Origin: an uncultured Clostridia bacterium
Lineage (GTDB): Bacteria > Bacillota > Clostridia > Acetivibrionales > CALMWN01
NCBI GenBank assembly: GCA_937873555.1
Contig: CALMWN010000133.1
Span: 1 to 11,145, forward strand
Direction: 5' to 3'
DNA: 11,145 nt
The notes below the pieces were generated by a model. The model was not told the DNA's origin. It worked only from the letters and a program-made list of their open reading frames with translations, and made no database searches. Every line of letters begins with the position of its first letter. The stretch's first letter is position 1. The position numbers and the translations under genes were made by a program. Below, piece after piece: positions 7,097-11,145 of this stretch.

Positions 7097-7128
7097 AGCC
7101 CTAAAAGAATGCCTGTTTGAATAGGGCT
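7097..7128. repeat. Inverted repeat in the divergent intergenic region
   Basis: AGCCCTA (7097-7103) and TAGGGCT (7122-7128) form a perfect 7-bp inverted repeat around an 18-base spacer, about 95 bases upstream of the Cys-rich gene's start. No T-tract follows on either strand. It could be an operator, a leader-RNA hairpin or chance. The region between the two divergent genes (7004-7431) otherwise holds no gene, no recognisable riboswitch and no clear promoter pair. Confidence 0.3.
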
Positions 7129-7306
7129 GCAGCATCAATTTTTACATAATTTCTTGAAAAACCATAATATTTTTTTTCGTGGCAGGAATTTTAAAAAATA
7201 TGTCGAACATTAGAACAAGTTAACAATATTTGCTATGTTTGAATAAATGTTTTTAATATTGAATTTACAAAGCCTATGATTTATTTTCTCTAATTAAGGA
7301 ATCCAA

Positions 7307-7333
7307 ATATCAGGTCAAAATCATCTCTGATAT
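7307..7333. promoter_or_regulatory. Inverted repeat upstream of the HD-GYP gene
   Basis: ATATCAG (7307-7313) and CTGATAT (7327-7333) form a perfect 7-bp inverted repeat with a 13-base spacer, about 100 bases before the HD-GYP start. The half-site centres are 20 bases apart, roughly two helical turns, which suits a dimeric regulator. No conserved cyclic-di-GMP riboswitch core is visible around it. The function is inferred only from symmetry. Confidence 0.3.
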
Positions 7334-7420
7334 CTGAGTAGAGCATAGAAATAAATCATCATAAGTGATAAATGGACGTTAATCATAGGGATACTTGATT
7401 GCTACTGAAGATAACTTGCC

Positions 7421-7425
7421 GGAGG
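7421..7425 (+). promoter_or_regulatory. Ribosome binding site that fixes the HD-GYP start
   Basis: GGAGG lies 6 bases before ATG 7432. The frame is open back to a TTG at 7399, but that codon has no such site, so the shorter 359-residue product is preferred. Confidence 0.75.
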
Positions 7426-7431
7426 CTTGGG

Positions 7432-8511
7432 ATGCGCAAAAAAAATGTAGATAGCATAGTGGCAGGAGAAATACTCGCCAAAACGCTTTATACGCAGGAC
7501 GGTAGGGTTCTTCTTACAGCAGGTGCGGAACTGAGGGGTAATTTCATAGGAAGAATCAAGCTGAACGGTATCAGTGAAATATTTATAGAAGACGATATTT
7601 CTGAAGGAATTGTTGTTATAGATACCATATGTGAAGAAACCAGGCAGGAAGCAAAGCAGCTGATCAGGAATTTGATTGAAGGCTATACTTTTTCAGAGAC
7701 TTTAAATGTAGGAAATATTAGGGAAATTGTCTATAAAATCATAGAAGAACTTCTTTCCAATGAAGATATTCTGCTTAGCCTTTCAGAAATAAGGTCTGTA
7801 GATGATTATACTTTTGAGCATTCCGTACATGTATGCATACTATCTCTGATCACAGGGATAGACCTTGGTTTTGATATGGTCAGACTGAGGGACCTGGGGG
7901 TTGGCGCATTACTTCATGATATAGGCAAGCTCAAAGTTCCTCAGGAAATTCTCAAGAAGCCGTCCCAACTTACTGTTGAGGAATTCGAGGAAATCAAGAA
8001 ACATACAATATACGGCTACGAAATATTAAAGGATAACAAGCAAATCAATATAGCGTCAGCTTATATTGCATTCGGCCATCACGAGAGATTTGACGGAAGC
8101 GGCTATCCTCTTCAGCTCAAAGGTGAAAATATTCATCTTTGTGCAAGAATTGTTGCAATAGCTGATGTTTTCGATGCATTATCTTCAAACCGTGTATACA
8201 GAAGGAAACTACATATAAATGAAGTGGTGGAATATATAACTTCCCTGTCAGCCCAGCATTTTGACAAACATATAGTAGAAAGCTTTGTCAAACATGTAAT
8301 AGTATATGGTGTCGGTACAGGTGTGATTTTAAATACCCTGGAAAAGGGCATTGTCGTGAGGCTTAACAAGGCACTTCCAACAAGACCGGTTATAAGAGTG
8401 ATATTCGATAAGGCGGGAAAAAAGCTCACACAATACTATGAGATTGATTTGTCAACGAAAGTCAATGTAAGTATAATAGATTACTATGATTTCGATGAGT
8501 ATATATATTAG
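7432..8511 (+). CDS. HD-GYP domain cyclic-di-GMP phosphodiesterase
   Basis: The product is 359 residues and probably cytoplasmic: no signal peptide or membrane span is seen. The N-terminal region (about 1-60, AGEILAKTLYTQDGRVLLTAG onward) resembles the small beta-rich domain often placed before HD-GYP domains. The HD-GYP domain covers about 120-290: His130, the HDIGK motif (162-166), His191, HHERFDGSGYP (216-226) and DVFDALSSNR (245-254). These give the full set of metal ligands plus the GYP signature, so hydrolysis of cyclic di-GMP to pGpG/GMP is expected. A C-terminal segment (about 290-359, GVGTGVILNTLEKGIVVRLN) resembles the beta-rich tail common in clostridial HD-GYP proteins. No receiver, GGDEF or PAS domain is present, so the input signal is unknown. 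It is a single-gene unit between a divergent gene and a terminator. Cyclic di-GMP usually controls motility, adhesion or biofilm; what this one controls cannot be told here. Confidence 0.93.
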   Translation: MRKKNVDSIVAGEILAKTLYTQDGRVLLTAGAELRGNFIGRIKLNGISEIFIEDDISEGIVVIDTICEETRQEAKQLIRNLIEGYTFSETLNVGNIREIVYKIIEELLSNEDILLSLSEIRSVDDYTFEHSVHVCILSLITGIDLGFDMVRLRDLGVGALLHDIGKLKVPQEILKKPSQLTVEEFEEIKKHTIYGYEILKDNKQINIASAYIAFGHHERFDGSGYPLQLKGENIHLCARIVAIADVFDALSSNRVYRRKLHINEVVEYITSLSAQHFDKHIVESFVKHVIVYGVGTGVILNTLEKGIVVRLNKALPTRPVIRVIFDKAGKKLTQYYEIDLSTKVNVSIIDYYDFDEYIY

Positions 8512-8561
8512 TTCTGTAACATACTAAGATATTTTTCATACTAATATCATGAATTCATAGG

Positions 8562-8590
8562 CGATGAGTTTAGCAGCTTATCGTTTTTTT
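8562..8590 (+). terminator. Intrinsic terminator after the HD-GYP gene
   Basis: CGATGAG (8562-8568) pairs with CTTATCG (8577-8583) with one G-U pair, around an 8-base loop, and is followed by seven T (8584-8590). It lies about 50 bases after the HD-GYP stop and insulates the synthetase gene from it. Confidence 0.8.
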
Positions 8591-8655
8591 ATTGCATTGT
8601 AAAGTTTGTTACGTATTATTTCAGTGCTTTCAATTACTGGATCAATTATGATGGA

Positions 8656-8684
8656 TTGACAAATTAATCCAAATTTTGTAAAAT
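8656..8684 (+). promoter_or_regulatory. Near-consensus promoter of the peptide synthetase gene
   Basis: TTGACA (8656-8661, perfect) and TAAAAT (8679-8684, five of six) are separated by exactly 17 bases. Transcription would start near 8691, giving a leader of about 145 bases. Two copies of AAATTAAT (8661-8668 and 8681-8688) are spaced exactly 20 bases apart and overlap the -35 and -10 boxes. A second TATAAT at 8693-8698 has no matching -35. In the leader, CAAAT (8806-8810) and ATTTG (8815-8819) can form a small hairpin just before the ribosome binding site. Confidence 0.68.
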
Positions 8685-8836
8685 TAATATCGTATAATGC
8701 GTTAGTAAGTCAACATATGCTTACAGTGATTTTGTGCTTTCAGGATTTAAATAATTTCTGTGCCATCGTATTTTTTATTTTTATGTGAATTGCAGGTTAT
8801 AAAATCAAATCATAATTTGTGAGGAGTTTGATCAAA

Positions 8837-11145
8837 ATGCGCAATAACTTCTATCCACTGACTCACCCTCAAAAAGGAATTTGGTTCACGGAAAAACTTT
8901 ATCCGGGTTCAAGCATTGGTATTGTTGCAGGTACTGTGAGAATCCGCGGAAAGTTTGATTGTTCGGTACTCGAAAAAGCCATTAATATATTCCTTGAAAA
9001 CAATGATTCCATAAGGATGAGGGTAGTTGTGAACAACGGTCAGCCGGAGCAGTACATATCCGATTACAGGTATATTCATCCGGACTTCATAGACTTTGGC
9101 AGAACCGGTTTGAAAGGTCTTGAGGACTGGGAGGAACAACAAACAAGGATTCCTTTTGAAACAACCGATGGTAATCTGTTCTATTTTGCGCTTGTAAAAG
9201 TAAGTGAAGAGTATGGTGGAGTTTATATCAAAACTCATCATTTGATTTCGGATGCCTGGACCATGTCTCTCATAATAGACCATATCATAGAATGCTACTC
9301 GAAAATATTGACCGGTGAAGCTGTGGATAAAATAAAAAAGCCTTCTTATATTGAATATATTTTAAAGGAGGAGAAATATAAAAATTCCACCCGGTTCGTT
9401 AAGGATAAGGAATTCTGGGATAACTGCCTTCATGCTTATCCCGAAATCACCAAATTGAAGGACTGGGATGCAGGATTGAGGAGTACGGAAGCGAAAAGAA
9501 AATCGTATTTTATTCCAATCGACATGGCATTAAAAATCTACATGTTCTGCAAAGAAAATAAATTGTCACTTTATGCACTTTTTATGGCAGCACTTGCAAT
9601 ATACACCAACAGGGTTACCTCAAAAAGTGACATTATTATAGGAACCCTGGTTTTAAACAGATCAAATGTAAGAGAAAAAGAAACGGTGGGTATGTTTATA
9701 GGTACAATACCCATCAAGCTTAATTTTGATGCCGGAATGGATTTTATTTCATTTATAAGGATGATTTCAAGGGATACCCTGCAGTTTTTCAGACACCGGG
9801 AATACCCGTACGAACTGATGCTCAAAGATGCAAGGGACAGGCATAAAGGGCTTGAGAGCCTGTATGATATTTTGTTGTCCTATCAGAATGTAAAACTGAA
9901 TAAAGGCGAGATCATTAATGATTATAATGCAATATGGCATTTCAACGGGCACCAGACAAATTCCCTGTCCATGCACATTAATGAAAGAGAATGCGACGGA
10001 AATATCCAGCTTGATTACGATTATTTGTGCCGTGTTTTTACTGATGAAGAAATAGAGAATATACATAAATCAATACTGGCATTGGTTCAGGATGCTTTGG
10101 AAAATCCATGCAGGGAACTATGCAGGCTGAATTTGATGGATTCAGAGGAACGGAACAGGTTATTATACAAATTCAATGACACCGCAGTGGATTTTCCAAG
10201 GAACAAAACCATACAACAATTATTTGAAGAGCAGGTTGACAAAACACCGGATGTGACAGCACTTATATTTGAAAATGTGAGTCTTAAGTACAGGGTATTA
10301 AACGAGAAATCGAACCAGCTGGCAAAAGGCCTTAGAGCTCAGGGTGTCAAACCTGACGGTATTGTAGGGCTTATGGTGCACAGGTCGCTTGATATGATGA
10401 TTGGGATAATGGGGATATTAAAGGCGGGGGCGGCATACCTGCCTCTTGATCCCGAATATCCGCGGGAAAGAATCAATTTCATGCTGAAAGACAGTAGTGC
10501 AAGTCTTTTATTGACAGAGAAAAGACTGGACGACGGAATCGATTTCGAAGGCTCCGTAATGTATATAACAGACAGCAGCTTATATGAAGGCGACGGATTA
10601 AACCTGATCAATGTCAACACTCCTGCCGACCTGGCATATGTGATATATACTTCCGGATCAACCGGAAAACCAAAGGGTGTCATGCTGGAACATAAATCCG
10701 TTAATAATTTTTTCAAGGGTATGAGGGATAGAATTGACTTTTCACCTGACAAGAAAATATTGTCGGTAACCACCATATCTTTTGATATTTTTGTACTTGA
10801 GACCCTTCTGCCGTTGACTTGCGGTCTGACGGTAGTTATAGCAAATGAGAGGCAGCAGAAAATGCCGCATTTGCTGAACGAGGTCATTGTTAAATACAAC
10901 ATTGGCATGATACAAACCACTCCTTCAAGGATGAAGCTCCTGATTAATGACGAGAAAGGCCTTAAATGTATTAACAATCTCACGGAAATAATGATAGGCG
11001 GGGAACCTTTTCCACCCCCGCTGCTTGAAAAATTGCGCAGTTCCACGAATGCAAGAATATATAACATGTATGGACCCACAGAAACGACAGTCTGGTCGTC
11101 TGTCAAGGATATGTCCGGAAAAGAAATGATAAATATAGGTACTCC
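8837..11145 (+). CDS. Non-ribosomal peptide synthetase, condensation-adenylation module (3' end outside window)
   Basis: An open frame of 769 codons runs from ATG 8837 past the right edge. GAGGAG (8821-8826) lies 10 bases upstream of the start. Residues 1 to about 430 are a condensation domain: LTHPQKGIW (motif C1), NDSIRMRV (C2), HHLISDAW (134-141, active-site motif C3 with His135 catalytic) and the C5-like VGMFIGTIPIKL. From about 440 an adenylation domain follows: LKAGAAYLPLDP (A2, about 528), TSGSTGKPKG (605-614, A3, ATP-binding), FDIFVLETLLPL (A4, from 649), GGEP (A4/A5 region, 721-724) and NMYGPTE (743-749, A5). Reading the specificity positions by hand against the gramicidin-synthetase phenylalanine domain gives D650, I651, L654, Q693, M719, G721, M744, V752, W753, close to the published glycine code DILQLGLIWK. 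The carrier protein domain and any later modules lie outside the window. A condensation domain at the very N terminus means the enzyme either acylates its first amino acid or receives a chain from another protein. Confidence 0.95.
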   Translation, partial: MRNNFYPLTHPQKGIWFTEKLYPGSSIGIVAGTVRIRGKFDCSVLEKAINIFLENNDSIRMRVVVNNGQPEQYISDYRYIHPDFIDFGRTGLKGLEDWEEQQTRIPFETTDGNLFYFALVKVSEEYGGVYIKTHHLISDAWTMSLIIDHIIECYSKILTGEAVDKIKKPSYIEYILKEEKYKNSTRFVKDKEFWDNCLHAYPEITKLKDWDAGLRSTEAKRKSYFIPIDMALKIYMFCKENKLSLYALFMAALAIYTNRVTSKSDIIIGTLVLNRSNVREKETVGMFIGTIPIKLNFDAGMDFISFIRMISRDTLQFFRHREYPYELMLKDARDRHKGLESLYDILLSYQNVKLNKGEIINDYNAIWHFNGHQTNSLSMHINERECDGNIQLDYDYLCRVFTDEEIENIHKSILALVQDALENPCRELCRLNLMDSEERNRLLYKFNDTAVDFPRNKTIQQLFEEQVDKTPDVTALIFENVSLKYRVLNEKSNQLAKGLRAQGVKPDGIVGLMVHRSLDMMIGIMGILKAGAAYLPLDPEYPRERINFMLKDSSASLLLTEKRLDDGIDFEGSVMYITDSSLYEGDGLNLINVNTPADLAYVIYTSGSTGKPKGVMLEHKSVNNFFKGMRDRIDFSPDKKILSVTTISFDIFVLETLLPLTCGLTVVIANERQQKMPHLLNEVIVKYNIGMIQTTPSRMKLLINDEKGLKCINNLTEIMIGGEPFPPPLLEKLRSSTNARIYNMYGPTETTVWSSVKDMSGKEMINIGT

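Noticed and set aside
7261..7431. Cyclic-di-GMP riboswitch before the HD-GYP gene
   Set aside because: Looked for because of the gene's function, but no conserved GEMM-type core or tetraloop/receptor arrangement was recognisable; only a simple inverted repeat is present.
8656..8698. Promoter made of TTGACA 8656 and the perfect TATAAT at 8693
   Set aside because: The spacer would be 31 bases, far too long; the TAAAAT at 8679 gives exactly 17.
10339..11106. Long minus-strand frame (255 codons) over the adenylation domain
   Set aside because: The plus strand carries every core adenylation motif in one open frame; the antisense translation shows no domain. Long antisense frames are common opposite such genes.

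Overview
The window looks like chromosome from a low-to-moderate GC, endospore-forming Firmicute, most likely a member of the Clostridia. Reasons: a full-length spoIVA gene, AGGAGG-type ribosome binding sites before nearly every gene, TTG and GTG starts, heavy use of AGA/AGG and ATA codons, and the gene order der-plsY-gpsA-spoIVA, which is typical of sporulating Firmicutes. The protein sequences recall cellulolytic clostridia (Ruminiclostridium/Acetivibrio group), but that is an impression and not a measured assignment.

Left part (1-4364) is conserved core: the 3' end of der (ribosome-assembly GTPase), a clear intrinsic terminator, a good sigma-A-type promoter, then plsY and gpsA. PlsY and GpsA are consecutive in phospholipid synthesis: GpsA makes sn-glycerol-3-phosphate and PlsY acylates it. 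gpsA is followed by an imperfect REP-like hairpin and a terminator. spoIVA follows as its own transcription unit: the ATPase that builds the basement layer of the spore coat.

Middle part (4365-6251) carries its own promoter and a phosphoglucomutase/phosphohexomutase (PgcA type), which links glucose-6-phosphate to glucose-1-phosphate for cell-wall and glycolipid sugars.

Right part (6252-11145) is accessory. A convergent minus-strand gene encodes a cysteine-rich protein that I do not recognise, with 15 Cys in 245 residues. Its start is problematic: the only plausible ATG with an upstream AGGA is out of frame by one base. Divergent from it, across about 430 bases containing two inverted repeats, is an HD-GYP cyclic-di-GMP phosphodiesterase with all its metal-binding residues. 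After a terminator and a near-consensus promoter, a non-ribosomal peptide synthetase gene starts and runs off the right edge. It shows a condensation domain and most of an adenylation domain, whose visible specificity residues (D-I-L-Q-M-G-M-V-W) resemble the glycine code.

No CRISPR array, insertion sequence, transposase, tRNA or rRNA was seen. The best candidates for something undescribed are the orphan Cys-rich protein and the biosynthetic cluster that begins at the right edge.
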